In this document: in pieces, positions 1 to 11,515 of the stretch
How positions within the stretch are numbered: the stretch's first letter is position 1
How the letters are laid out: each line of letters begins with the position of its first letter
DNA from: Ceratopteris richardii
Taxonomy: Eukaryota; Streptophyta; Polypodiopsida; Polypodiales; Pteridaceae
Assembly (NCBI GenBank): GCA_020310875.1
Contig: CM035431.1
Coordinates: 20,698,267 to 20,762,266 of the forward strand
Reading direction: 5' to 3'
Length of the DNA stretch: 64,000 nucleotides
The notes under the pieces: generated by a model
Database searches by the model: none
Told to the model about the DNA's origin: nothing
The model's input: only the letters and a program-made list of their open reading frames with translations
Program-made: the position numbers and the translations under genes

Positions 1-2658
1 AAGCGGGTCCAGGAGCAACACAAATTGTCGCTTGAAACAGGAAAGATGATCATGAGTCAAATGTTAGCTGAGGAAGGTGTGGATGACATGTTCATCAAAT
101 CAATGAACCTTCATGCTGACACAGTGGGCTTAGATGAGGCTTTTCATGCAACCCTGACTTATATTCATCGATTTGAGAAGAGGGTGCCTACCCGTCCCAT
201 GCTATCTGGCAAACAAATACACATCAATGTATCAGAACCAGGAGGCAACACACAAACAGAAGAACATCAGGAGGAACCACTCTCACCACCCACCTCACCT
301 CTCAATACACATGTCACCTCACCACCTGACACTACCACACCTATTTCTGCCATTACCACAGTTGTCATGGGAATTCCTCTCTCTCCTGGAATCCAAGTCG
401 GAGGAGTTACCATGCCCACCTACACAACACTCTTCACAAATATCACATCCACCCCACCCACTGTTCCCATCTTTACAGTCACACACACATTCGACACAAT
501 GGAGACATCACCAGCCACAGCACCACTCCCACCCCCCACACAATCTCAATCTCCCATACCCCCTCCACCTACCTCACCACTTGACTCCACAGCATTCACA
601 ACTCCCTTCCCCTTCCCCATCCCCCCTGCATCTTCATCTTTCCCTACATCGTTTAATGTAAATAGTATATTCATAGCATTGCATCAATGCGTGTATCAAC
701 TTCAGAGTGAGTACCAGTCTCTAGAAGACCGTCATCATCAGTTGATGACGAATCATCAACAACTACAAAGACGGCTTACAAGTATAGAGGAAGAAAATGT
801 AGACCTCAACCAATGCTACACCACTCTCGAGCAAGCTCATCAAACCCTCCTGGAGACACCTCAACCATCACACGAGTCAGGTGTCAAACAACTCGAAGCC
901 TTACTGGAGGTTTACCAAACAGATAACCTGAGAGTCCGGCGAAATTTAACTCTACTCTGAAAACACATGGCTACAGCCCTGGAAGAAAACAAACGTCTAC
1001 AGAAACAAAACAAAGAAAACCTGGAAGCTACCATGAAAGGCTCTCCCCATGAAATCGACCCAGAACAATTCAAAGCAGTTCCCTCAGAAACAATGAAAAC
1101 AATCTTGGAAAGCTATGCGGATTTATTAGAAGCACATGTTGATTTGGAAAGGGAACGGGATGAACTACGTAGCCAGCTCAGGGAACAAGAGGCTCAACCC
1201 AAAGTCATAGAAACGACCTCGACTTCAGAGGAAGTAAAGGCATTGATAGAGCAGGTGGCGGAGCTGCAGAAAAAGTTATTGGAATATGAAAGGCAGCCCT
1301 CTCCAGTTGTAGAACCAGAGCTTGAGGAATTAGTACCCATTGAGGTGGACGAAACGTATGAGGAACCATATGTTCCTATGCCGATGCCAGGTGGTGCACA
1401 GACCTCAGAAGGGATGGACACCTTAGAAGTTGAAGTACTTGAATGGCTCCAGACACTAGAGAAAACAGCAACAACCCATGAAGATTGAGTGGCAATTCAA
1501 ATCCAATCAATGGCAAAGTTAGAAGACACCATCATAAAGTCAAAATATTTTCGCAGCATGTCTCATCATAGATGGATCGGCACCAACGAAGATCAATATG
1601 TGCCATATTGTCAGAAAGTGCTAAGAAAGGATCCATTCATCAACCCACCTGGAGGATCCGTCTTCTTGAGACCTACCCAGAGATGGTTCGTACTTGGACT
1701 AACATGCCACTTTTTATTAAATACAATCCTTGTTATGTTCTAGTCTTCCGCAAGGCGCACCTGGCCAGAGTTTACAATTGCTATCAAGAACATCAAAGGT
1801 TGTGCAAAGTGGTTAAACTATGTTTATCTAGCACCTCCACAAGGCCCTCCCACTGTGAATTATATGATTTCTACTATCCGTCACTGGAGCACTCGACTAC
1901 GGAATACCCCCGATGTGATGGCCCAAATGTGCATGAAAAGCTTTGAGCTAATGCTAATCACATTCAGGACATTCAAGAATATTAAAGACCCCCACTTCTC
2001 AGGTGTCGGATTTCTTACAGGAAACCAAGATCTGGTATATGACATGAGCACCACCCCATCAATAGAGGTAATATATGCTTGGCACGCCAGAATAAAGTAC
2101 CTCCCAGCTTGCTTTAAAGAGACATTCGAGGAGATGTTCGTAACAGGATTCTAGGAATATCACTCAGAAATATTTGTACCCTGGTCCTCACATCTCCTCC
2201 ACTTATTTGATGTGGAGAGAACCATCCATTCAGAACAACTGCGGGTGCCACATCCGGACGTACCAGGACTAGTGAATTGGGACGCATTGTTAACAGATCT
2301 AGCACGGGGGCTACGATTAGAAGAACACCACCTCGCCGCCGATGTTGTTCAATATTATGTCCAATGCACAGCTAGACAAGGGTCTATCAGAGACGACAGA
2401 CGCGAGAGAGGGGGGGTCTTGGCAGTAGTCAAGGAACCGAAGGAGTCACAAGACAAGGAAGCCTACGAAGGGAGTCGGAGCGAAGAGACAGCACAAGCAA
2501 ACACAGTAGTCAAAGAAGATCTGGCAAGTAGGCTATTTAAATTTTTCAGGCATCAAAGAGTTGGGCACACAAGAAGAAGGAGCAAGAAGGGAGCTCCAGG
2601 AAATGTATGTCAAAATGTTAGAAGAAATCCCTACAAAAATAGTGATTTTCATCACTAA
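1..2658 (+). pseudogene. Long 3' ORF of gypsy copy F (fragment, broken)
   Basis: C-terminal part of the family's extra ORF, corresponding to roughly the second half of 45074-49483. Frame 1 opens at the window edge. Order: a Ser/Thr/Pro-rich segment (about 230-640), a long coiled coil (about 660-1300), then a conserved C-terminal domain (about 1500-2400). Breaks: TGA at 958-960 and 1486-1488, a deletion with frameshift near 1605, and TAG at 2152-2154. The final 2212-2658 reading frame crosses the polypurine tract into the LTR. The junction that is a TGA in the complete copy (46934) is open here, which indicates that the ancestral ORF was continuous. No signal peptide or membrane segment is visible. 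Function unknown. Confidence 0.8.
2402..2416 (+). other. Polypurine tract of copy F
   Basis: Purine run gcgagagaggggggg directly before the 3' LTR, identical to the tract at 49341-49355. It is the plus-strand priming site in LTR retrotransposon replication. Confidence 0.85.
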
Positions 2659-3102
2659 AAACCATTGTAAATACCATTTAATATTTTTGTAGCTCCATTT
2701 TGTGCAAGCCAAGGATTCCTTGAGCTTGAGGAGCTTTAGAAGTACCTACCTATCAGTTTTCACATTTTTTAGACTCCGTTTGAACCTCCAAATAGGGTAG
2801 AGAACCTAATTTTTAACTAGGCCGGACACTAGGTTTGGGCAAGGCCAAAACCTAGTCAAAAACTATAAATAGAGCTAGAGAGCTCATTTTTGAGGTTAGC
2901 TTGTAATTGATTTGAACTTGTAAGAGCTTTTTAAAAGTAATCTAAGAACTCCATTGCTTCTCACGCGTGTGTGTGTATGTGTGTGCATGTTAGTGTGCTT
3001 CTCACTCATGCACTTGTGCCTTCACTTGCTCGGGGTCTTCATACCATCCTCACATCTTCCCAGATTGACATTAAAGGAGGTGCTACTCATCACTGAGCTA
3101 CA
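2417..3102 (+). repeat. 3' LTR of gypsy copy F
   Basis: About 686 bp, closely similar to the 705-bp LTRs of copy B. The first bases are TCTTGG where B has TGTTGG, so the canonical TG end is mutated. It ends ...CTACA. It contains the family's TG-rich microsatellite (about 2965-2995) and an AT-rich promoter-like block (about 2860-2890). Confidence 0.88.
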
Positions 3103-3951
3103 ATGTCCTTCAGTTGTATGGTTACTCTCTTGGCATGGATAGCACAGAGTTAGAGTCCTCAAGCATGGAGATGAGGTAGGCCTTAGCTGCCTTCTTGAAG
3201 TGCTTCAAGTGCTATCCCTTGTATTCATAGACCTGCTTGGTAGCTTTGTATTTCCTCTTTCACTACCCTTGCGAAGGCTCTTCGTGGTATGAGTAGTTCA
3301 ACAGACTTTTGGTAATGTCATATCTCTGCAAAAGCCCTGCAGTGCCTCTTTCGTCTTTGTGGAGCTCTTGTGTTGGGAGGTATGTTTGGCTGGCATTGAG
3401 GTCGACGTCGTGGTTGATAGTTTTTTTTCTCCGATGTACACGATGTGAGGGCCCAGCTTCATCTTGCACATTTTGTTGTCGATGTGGTTGTTGACTTTGC
3501 TCTCTTTCCTCTTCTATTGGTATTTGCCCTTGTTCTTGTGGAAGTGTCTTACCTCCATGTGCCCTATGGCTCATTGGAATTTGCATATCATTCCATGGTG
3601 GTTGATTGCTACTTTCATCGTTCGGGGATGACTCCTCTTCGCTCTCTGGTACACTTCTTCTGATCAATTCTGTTTGGGTCTTGCCTTGATGGGTGTCCTT
3701 GTTGGTGGCTCATCATCTGAAATTGACTCTGATCGTCTTGGAGTGAAATACTCCTATCTATTGGACACTTCATCTTCTCGTGCTGAATTGCTCCCAGGTG
3801 GTGTGCCTTCGTGTGACACTGGCACAGATGTGCTCTGGGAACCACTTCCTGGTCTTTGGGGGGATCGCAACCATGGTGGGCATTGTGTCCCTAGATGAGG
3901 GCTAGGAAAGAAGACGCGATCTTTCCTTGTAGTTTGCTTGGTGCATGCCAT
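3103..3951 (-). pseudogene. Divergent histone H3 variant, CENH3-like, pseudogene cut by a retrotransposon
   Basis: Start ATG at 3951 gives MACTKQTTRK, one residue off an H3-type N-terminus (Arg3 read as Cys, a CGC to TGC change). A long polar tail of about 200 codons follows, carried in three frames (3951-3754, 3845-3615, 3667-3263). The histone fold then appears across further frameshifts: YQKSVELLIPRRAFARVVKE from 3314 downward (H3 alpha-N and alpha-1), an ALEALQE alpha-2 segment near 3200, AKAYLISMLEDSN near 3165, and LCAIHAKRVTI near 3135-3110. The LLIP step after alpha-N resembles plant centromeric H3, where canonical H3 has LLIRK. Loop 1 is however of canonical length. The coding sequence stops at 3103 where the gypsy LTR begins, losing the H3 C-terminus. 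Histone H3 identity is strong; centromeric identity is tentative. Confidence 0.75.
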
Positions 3952-3992
3952 TCTCTTGAGTTGCAAAAAGTGTGAAATGAAGTGAGTTCTCT

Positions 3993-4002
3993 CTATTTAT
4001 AG
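3993..4002 (-). promoter_or_regulatory. TATA box upstream of the H3-like pseudogene
   Basis: On the minus strand this reads CTATAAATAG, a near-perfect plant TATA box, about 42 bp before the ATG at 3951. Its presence suggests the pseudogene arose by DNA duplication or decay in place, not from a reverse-transcribed mRNA. Confidence 0.5.
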
Positions 4003-4507
4003 AGTTTTTAAAAAAACTGTTTGTTCACACTAGAATGGACAAAACTTGTTTAAAACCATACAGAATATTATATATTAAATAATAAAACATTGAAACCAAG
4101 ATTACAATAATCATAGGTTTTACCACATAGTGGGAAATAACGAATTCACTTTACTTCCAAGCTGAGCCTTCTCGTTGTCTCCTGGCATGCCACTTAGCAT
4201 GATGAAGAGGACCTAACGATGAATTCCATTTCTCACTGGCAATGTTGTATTGCATTGTTCTTGCAAATTTTGCCAATTTTGAATCCCTAAGTCGTTCCAC
4301 AAAAAACTTTCTCAAGAATGTAGTGCGGTAAAACCAATTAAACATCTCCTTCATGTAGTTTGATTGCATTGGACCACCACCATGTTGGGTGTTTTTGAAG
4401 TAGACACCCCTCGCTTTGTAGTGTGACTTTTCCATTCCTTGGGTACTGAAAATCTCTAATGACCCATATCAATGCATGAAAAAAGCTCCATGTGCAAACA
4501 AAATATG

Positions 4508-4576
4508 CTAAGAATTGTTAAGTACATTGGAAGAAGGTAAGTGCAATGAACACTTGTAGAAGAAGATTACACTTAC
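4508..4576 (-). other. Intron of the RAG1-like pseudogene
   Basis: 69 bp, GTAAGTG donor at 4576 and TTAG acceptor at 4508. Removing it joins ...TAHYI to HILFAHGAFF in one frame and restores the path to the QGMEK block. Confidence 0.65.
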
Positions 4577-5679
4577 AATGTAGTGTGCGGTATTGCTCTC
4601 TCCCCAAGATTGAATGAAACACTTGGTGAACTCCACTAATGTTTCTTGAAACATTTGACGTTGAATATCACTAGACCTAGTCAGACCCATTAAGCCTACC
4701 AACTTATCAAAGCTCAACCAAACTTTCTTTCTCTTATTACAAAGATCAACTTGAGAGTCATTGTCTATTGTGATCATGCATAGGTCTTTCCATAGCTCAT
4801 AATGTTCATTATTTTGAGTGCTAGTACCTCTTCTAAAAAAATGTCTTGCTTTATTCCCTGTCATTGACACTTGTTGCAAGCAATCTTGAGATTCTCCAAC
4901 TTTCTTAACAACTAGGGTTACATTTCCACCATGAAAACCAATTGAATTAAGAAGTTCCTCCAATTTCTTTATAGCTTGAATAGATTTATCAACTGGCTTC
5001 ATGGCAAATGTGTATTCTATATGGAGCTTTAATAGTCTATCGAAAATTCTCATGAAGGCATGCAAGGTGCAAAAGTGGACATTGACTAAAGGGAATGGAA
5101 AAATGGTATTCTAATCCTTATCTGACATGTCACAATTAGGTGTACCTAACATGGGACACCTCATTAAAGGTATATCCCATTCAGCAGATGGATTTGCATC
5201 TGTGTCATCAACTAAATCATCTATGTTGTTTTGTTTTCTCTTTGTTCATTTATAACCTCGTGTGCAATATGGACAAGGATAGAGAGTAGATGCACCTTGT
5301 TTGCACCCTAACATGCATTTGATAGTCTTTAAGTCTCCACCTAAGTGCCACTTTACTTCAAAATCACCAAGGCTTTCTACCATGATTTTGGCACCATGAA
5401 TTTGAGAAGTTATCACCTCTGTGATCCATGGGGTCCTACTAAAAATCCATGTAAGAACATCATTAGATTCTTTAGGTACTTCAATAGCACCTAACCACCA
5501 TATATCTTTCTCGGATTGGACACTATATGTAAAGTGATGGGTAGATTCTTCACTATCATCAATAATAGCATGGGCCATAGCTTCGTTCATGAGTGTCACA
5601 CTAAGTCTCTCCATATGGCGTCCCTTTATGATTTGACATTCGTCTAGCTTCAATACAAACTTGAGTTTGGAACCACAAT

Positions 5680-5748
5680 CTACATCAAATAACAAACATT
5701 ATATTATTAAAAATACTATGAATGTCATTATCAAAACAATGGATATAC
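5680..5748 (-). other. Intron of the RAG1-like pseudogene
   Basis: 69 bp, AT-rich, GTATAT donor at 5748 and GATGTAG acceptor at 5680. Removing it joins ...KSTIQ to DCGSKLKFVLKLDECQ in frame. Confidence 0.65.
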
Positions 5749-5949
5749 CTTGAATTGTGGATTTGTAAAATTTAACCATTTCCTTTTGAAGCCTCTCCAA
5801 ATTGACAAATATGTTGTTGTACTTTGTGTAGGTGAATCCCTTTCTAGATGTGTTTTTCAACTCTTTCTTTGATGTAGATGAATGATAAATGGATGCAGGC
5901 ATAACATCTTCTATATGCAAGTAATTGCCAAGAGTATTGGCTACATCCT

Positions 5950-7230
5950 TGTTGAAGAAGCACTCACGAATTTGGCATCCAGAAAAAAAGGAAGGGGAAG
6001 GAGAAAAGACAAAGAGAAGCAGAATTAAAGAAGCACGACCAAACTGTATAACGTGCAGAATCAGAAAACCGAATCAAGAATTGTAAATATGAGAACAGGA
6101 CGTGTAACAGAGTAAAGAACAGGGGAGTGCGCATAACGCACATAAAGAAGGATCGTGGAGCATACCGAAAGTGAAAGGCACGGAAGAGTGTGGAAGAATG
6201 AAGACTATATATATATATATATCAATCCAGAATCGAGCGAGAGAGTGAGAGAGAGGAAATATAGCAGAAGCGCAAAGACGCAGAGATACAGATATACAGA
6301 TAGAGAGAGAGAGAAAGAAGACGCCAGAGATCGCGTATGTAGTATAGAAGATGCCATAGATCGCGTATGTAAAGATGAATAACAGAAACCTGAAATGTCA
6401 GGTATTCATCTGAGAGAGATGGTAATAAGAAACTACTTAGTGTAGGAGAGTTTCTATAGCTTGAGTAAGAAGAGGCCAAGCTTGTTTGTACACATCTTCT
6501 CGAATAGAAAACACATGTTCATGTGGAAGCTCTGCGCGCATTCTTCGTATGAGTAGAATTTTGAATATTCTATGTTACGATTAAAGTTAGTTAACAGTTA
6601 CAGTTTCACCGTATACGTACTTTCGGTCACTTACGGTTTACTCAATAAACGTGTTTTTTGGGAAGAATCATGAAGTATATCTCACAGAATAATTTAGAGT
6701 TTTGTATGAGACATAGCTTATCTTGTAGCTAGAAGTCTCTACTTTATATGGATCAAAGTTTTCGGTAAAATGGATATGTACACACAGTACAAAGTCGGAC
6801 CGAAAATAGCACTCTGAACTGATGAAGTTTTTTCTCTAAACTTCAGGAAGAGTTCTGTCAGTAAGGGAAGTTCACTCATCACTTCTTTGTTTCACGTATA
6901 AACATTTGAAGCAATTACGAACAGATTTGAAGATCATTTTGGTAAGATTTCGGTAAATTTTGGTGACAGTCCAGTAACAGTCCGGTGAAGTTCCCGTGGA
7001 ATTCCAAGAGAATTCAAAGCACAGTTTGAGTGGCAGGAGCCTTGTTAAGCTACTGTTGATTATAGGGGTGTTCTAACATCACTGTAGTTTAACACTAATT
7101 CGGTGGCGCAGCGAATTTCCGCAGGCTTGATAAGGTTCGAGTCTTTGCTGTGGCAGACGGGTGGTACCGAAAGCTTACTACTATCAGAGGTATAAAAGCG
7201 GTACTACCGAAGTCGTTGATCACCCCAACA
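5950..7230 (+). repeat. 5' LTR of copia A
   Basis: 1281 bp, TG...CA. It carries an (AT)n tract near 6204-6222 and GA-rich stretches near 6235-6320. It is nearly collinear with 11516-12781; by eye a few percent of positions differ. Short reading frames inside it are not genes. Confidence 0.95.
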
Positions 7231-7232
7231 AG

Positions 7233-7244
7233 TGGTATCAGAGT
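7233..7244 (+). other. Primer binding site of copia A
   Basis: TGGTATCAGAGT, two bases after the 5' LTR, complementary to the 3' end of initiator-methionine tRNA, the usual primer of plant copia elements. Confidence 0.9.
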
Positions 7245-7326
7245 CGGTTAATCACCACAACAAGTGATATTAGAGCCGTGAAATCTAACAAGAGGTGTCA
7301 GAGGAAAGAAAGAAAACAAGAAGATC

Positions 7327-10300
7327 ATGGCAGAACATGTCTCCATTGACAAGCTGGACAGAGATAATTATCCCGCATGGGTAATGCGCATGGAAGCCTT
7401 ACTTATGAGTAAGGACTTAATGATGTATGTGACCGGAGAAGAAAAGAAGCCAACCTTTGAAGTCAACAAAGAACCAAAGGAAGAAGAATTGGAAGCCTTG
7501 AAGCTGTGGCAGAAGAAAGATGCAACGGCAAGAGCATACATTTATAGTACTGTTACAGATTATCTACTACCGCATATTAGAGGCCTGGAAACAGCGGAGG
7601 ACATATGGACTGCGTTGGAGGACCATTTCCAAAATACTACGAAAGCGAGGAAGGCTAGCTTATGGTCCGAATTCACAACGTTCAAAAAAAGGTCAAATCA
7701 AAGCATTAGTGACTATGTTACTAAAATGAAGGATCTAGCAGACAGTCTTGGATCCATAAATGAAGATATCGAAGACCAGAGATTGATAGCGCAAGTGCTC
7801 ACAAGGTTGAGAGGAGATGAAAGGTGGAAACCTTTTGTACTTTCAACTGAACTCTCTTTAAATCATTTTGTTCTAGATTTAAATCAGTTGCTAGGATTGA
7901 TGCTCACATATGAGCAAGACCTGAAAGGAGATGGAGATAAAGGACAAAGCTCTGCAATGTACATGAAGAACAAAAATAAAGGAGATAAAGGTAAGTCAAA
8001 AGATGAAGAGGAGTCGAGCTCTCAGGTTTATTATGCTAGAGGCAAAGGCATCGACAGAGGAAGAGCAAGAGGCTTTGGAAGAGGAAGAAGCAGTCAGAAT
8101 ATCAACAAGAAAGCTTGCTGGATTTGTGGACTTAGTAATCATCTGGCTTATGACTGTTGGCATAATCAACAAGGTTCAAATCAAAATCAGAATAGTAATA
8201 GCAGAGGCAGAAGCGGAAGATATCAAAGAGGTAGACAAAACCAAAGAGGAGGCTATGGCAGAGGTGGAACAAGAAGTTGGGGACAAAATCAATCCTACAA
8301 CACCACCTATAACAACTACACAAATGACACTCAGAATGAAAGTCATACGTCATTGATGATGAACTCAATCAGCACATCAGATAATGAAGACCTAAAGGTA
8401 TTTTACATTGACTCTGGATGTTCTAATCATTTGTCAGGAAATATAGAATTAATGTCGGAACTGGAAAAAGGTAGTTCGTGTCACAGTGTTCAAACAGGTG
8501 ACAATACAAGACATAGTGTTCATTCAATTGGAAAAGTGAAATGTAAGAGTGGAGCAGATTTGCTAACCAATGTTTTATATGTTCCGACAATACCTAAAAA
8601 TTTGATTAGAGTGGGACAGATAGTTGAGAAAGGTTTTCAGGTCAGATTTACAAATAAAGGAGTATTTGTAGAAGATCCTGAGAACGGATACAATCAAATT
8701 GTCTCTAGTAAGAAAGAAGGCAGACTCTTTACTTTAAGAGTACAAGGGAACATTGGCCAAGCGTTGCTCACACATGGCAAAAAGGTAATTACAAAACTTG
8801 ATCTCTGGCATAAGAGATTAGGTCATTTCAATGAAAAAGGAATTAAAGCTATGATAGAAAATCAGTCAGTACTGGGATTACCGAACGTACAGAACCAACA
8901 TATGATTCATAAGTGCGAAGCTTGTCAGATGGGAAAAGCCCATAGGTTACCTTTCCAGAAGAAAGGATTCAAACATGATGGAGTACTTGAACTCATACAT
9001 ACAGATGTATGGGGTCCAACAAAAGAAGGATCGATCAGCAGTTCAAGGTACTATGTTTTATTCATTGATGATGCTACAAGATGGATAACGTTATATGTCT
9101 TCAAAGAAAAATCAGAAGTATTTGAAGCCTTCAAGCATTTTCATGCATACGCTGAAAGACTCACAGGACGAAAGCTTAAGAGACTGAGGTCTGATGGAGG
9201 GGGAGAATACTTCTCCTGAGAGTTCAATGATTATCTTTGGAATGCAGGTATCAAAAGAGAAATAACTTGTAGGTATACACCGCAACAAAACGGAGTAGCA
9301 GAAAGAAGGAACCGAACTCTACTTGAGTTTGCACGAGCCATGTTAAACAACAAGGATTGTCCAAATTATCTTTGGGCTGAAGCCGTAAACACAGCGACAT
9401 ACTTGGTAAACAGATTACCATGTACAGCTTTAGATGGAATGACCCCTTATGAAGCTTGGTGGGGAAAGACGCCAACACTTGATCACTGCAAAGTGTTTGG
9501 ATTAGTCGCTTATGCTTATGTACCGTCTCAACTCAGACATAAGCTTGAACCGAAAGCAGAAAAATATGTGTTCGTCGGATACGATGAAAGACAGATGGGT
9601 TACAGGTTATGGAGTCCTCTAACTAAGCAGTTTATTGTTTCAAGAGATGTTATGTTTGATGAACAGAAAAGCTGCTATACAGATCAAGGTCAAACAACTG
9701 AAGAATTTGAAGAAGAAGTAAGAAGAAAAGAAAAAGGAAAATCAATTGTGCAGGTGAATAGAGATGAAGATCATATGCAGGCGAGTACGTCCAGGATCGG
9801 ATCAGGTATGAGAAACGAAGATGAACAGGGATTTGATGAAGATGTGTATACAGATACACATGAAGAGTTTGAACCAAGAAGGTCAAATAGGAATAGAAGA
9901 CAACCAGAAAGGTATTCCTATGATACCTCGTATATAACTCAGAAAGACTATGCATATATGGTCAAAGATGATGAAGAACCTCAGAGCTATGCTGAAGCTA
10001 AAGGAAAGAAGCAATGGGAAGAAGCAATGGAAGAAGAGTTCACTGCACTAGAGGAGAACAAGACATGGGAGCTTGTTCCTAAACCAAATGGTAAGAAAGT
10101 AATTGGAAGTAAATGGGTTTACAAATTAAAGAAGCTTGCTGATGGAAGGATAGCCAGATATAAGGCTAGACTGGTAGTCAAAGGCTATGCTCAGACGCAT
10201 GGCATAGATTACGATGAGACGTTTAGTCCGGTGGCAAAAATGTCAACCATAAGGACAGTAATTGCTATAGCAGCATCAAAAGGATGGAAGCTAAGTCAGC

Positions 10301-11460
10301 TAGACATCAAGAATGCATTTCTGAACGGATATATATCAGATGAAGTTTACATGGAGCAGCCTGAAGGGTTTGTAAGCTCCAGATACCCAAAATTTGTGTG
10401 CAGGTTAAGAAAAGCACTTTATGGACTAAAGCAAGCTCCAAGAGCTTGGAACTACAGACTCGTGAAGTATCTAAATGAACTTGGATACCAAAGTTCAAAG
10501 GCAGATGCAAGTCTACTCATTAAAAGAACAGACAAAGGAATGATCTACATTTGCATTTATGTAGACGACATAATACTTACAGGTACCTCAGATGCAGGAA
10601 TCACAGAGGTGAAGAAACTGCTTGAAAAGGAGTTTAAGATCAGTGACCTAGGAAAGTTGTCATACTTTCTTGGAATGGAAGTCACTTATACAGACCACGG
10701 CATATATGTATCACAAGAAAGGTATCTTCTGAATATATTGAAGAAATTTGATATGCAGAATTGCAGAGAAGCTTCAACACCGCTTGAAGCCAATCACAAA
10801 CTCAGTAAATATGATGGTGCAGATTACAAAGATATGACAAAGTATCAATCGTTAGTAGGAAGTTTGATTTATGCTACACTGACAAGACCTGACTTGAGCT
10901 ATGCAGTGGGAATTTTATCATAGTTTATGCATTGTCCGAAAGACCCACATTGGATTGCAGGTCAAAGAGTTCTCAGATATATAAAGAGAACTATTAAGGA
11001 AGGATTATACTATCCTTATATGTCAGACATAAATTTGAGAGCCTATAGTGACTCAGACTGGGCAGGTAATTAGGATGACAGAAGATCAACACATGGGTAT
11101 ATGATATACCTAGGAGATAAGCTAGTAAACTGGTGCTCGAAGAAACAGCACACAGTGGCTTTATCATCAACAAAAGCTGAATACAAAGGACTGGTAGAAG
11201 CAGCTAAAGAAGTGATATGGATGCAGACCTTGCTCAAAAGCTTGGGAATTGATCAAGGTATACCAATTATACATGGAGACAATATGAGCTCTCTATATCT
11301 TGCAGCGAATCCGGTGTTTCACGCGAGAACAAAACACATAGAGATTCAGTATCATTTCCTGAGGGAAAAGATAATGGAGAAGGAGTTAGAAATTGTATAC
11401 ACTCCGACAAAAGATCAGATTGCAGATATGCTGACAAATTCAAAGAAAAGGCAGGTATAA
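7327..11460 (+). pseudogene. Copia A gag-pol polyprotein (three nonsense stops)
   Basis: One frame runs from ATG 7327 to TAA 11460, broken only by TGA 9217-9219, TAG 10921-10923 and TAG 11071-11073. Domains: UBN2-type gag (about 7330-8000), Arg/Gly-rich linker, CCHC zinc knuckle CWICGLSNHLAYDC (about 8116), retropepsin FYIDSGCSNH (about 8402), GAG pre-integrase DLWHKRLGH, integrase core with HTDVWGP and the SDGGGEYFS and QQNGVAER blocks (about 8995-9310), RT with YVDD (10558-10569), and RNase H (about 11040-11400). The last codons are altered: the usual KSL..K.. ending is missing after MLTNS. The polyprotein would encode capsid and the enzymes for reverse transcription and integration. Copia I encodes a close relative with a different LTR. 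Confidence 0.93.
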
Positions 11461-11502
11461 AAGAAAGAAAGATATATGAAGACCGGAAGATGCAAATTAG
11501 TG

Positions 11503-11515
11503 ATTGAGGGGGAGC
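11503..11515 (+). other. Polypurine tract of copia A
   Basis: ATTGAGGGGGAGC immediately before the 3' LTR. The GAGGGGGAG core is shared with copia I and D. Confidence 0.8.

Larger units (their letters stand above)
1..3102 (+). mobile_element. Ty3/gypsy copy F, 3' end only (truncated by window start)
   Basis: Right-hand end of a gypsy element of the same family as the complete copy at 33132-50060. It holds the second half of the long 3' ORF, a polypurine tract and the 3' LTR. The LTR ends in ...GAGCTACA at 3102, exactly as in the complete copy. The base after it falls inside the coding region of a histone H3-like pseudogene, so this element inserted there. The left LTR and the matching target duplication lie outside the window. 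The probable right duplication is atgtc (3103-3107). Confidence 0.9.
4151..5949 (-). pseudogene. RAG1/Transib-like DDE gene, 3' part (pseudogene, split by copia A)
   Basis: Three collinear coding blocks on the minus strand (5949-5749, 5679-4577, 4507-4151) join in frame across two 69-bp introns with GT...AG ends. Motifs in order: LKLDECQI near 5645 (candidate first catalytic Asp), GGDLK near 5335, CPYC near 5265, LHAFMRI near 5060, GNKAR near 4850 and FSTQGMEKSHY near 4435 (candidate catalytic Glu). This order resembles the catalytic core of RAG1 and Transib transposases: an acidic residue, a GG.L..K stretch, a CxxC zinc pair, an LH motif, a GN.AR motif, then an acidic residue near the C-terminus. 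In-frame stops at TGA 5246-5248, TAG 5111-5113 and TGA 4469-4471 make it a pseudogene. It ends at 4151. The 5' part is at 12782-13776. It could be a DNA transposon gene or a host gene derived from one. Family assignment is from motif memory only. Confidence 0.5.

Noticed and set aside
3309..3900. Plus-strand frames opposite the H3-like pseudogene
   Set aside because: No recognisable motif. The minus strand carries the histone pieces.
6155..6479. Small coding frames in the 5' LTR of copia A
   Set aside because: They consist of GA- and AT-repeat translation, recur in the 3' LTR in altered form, and overlap on both strands.
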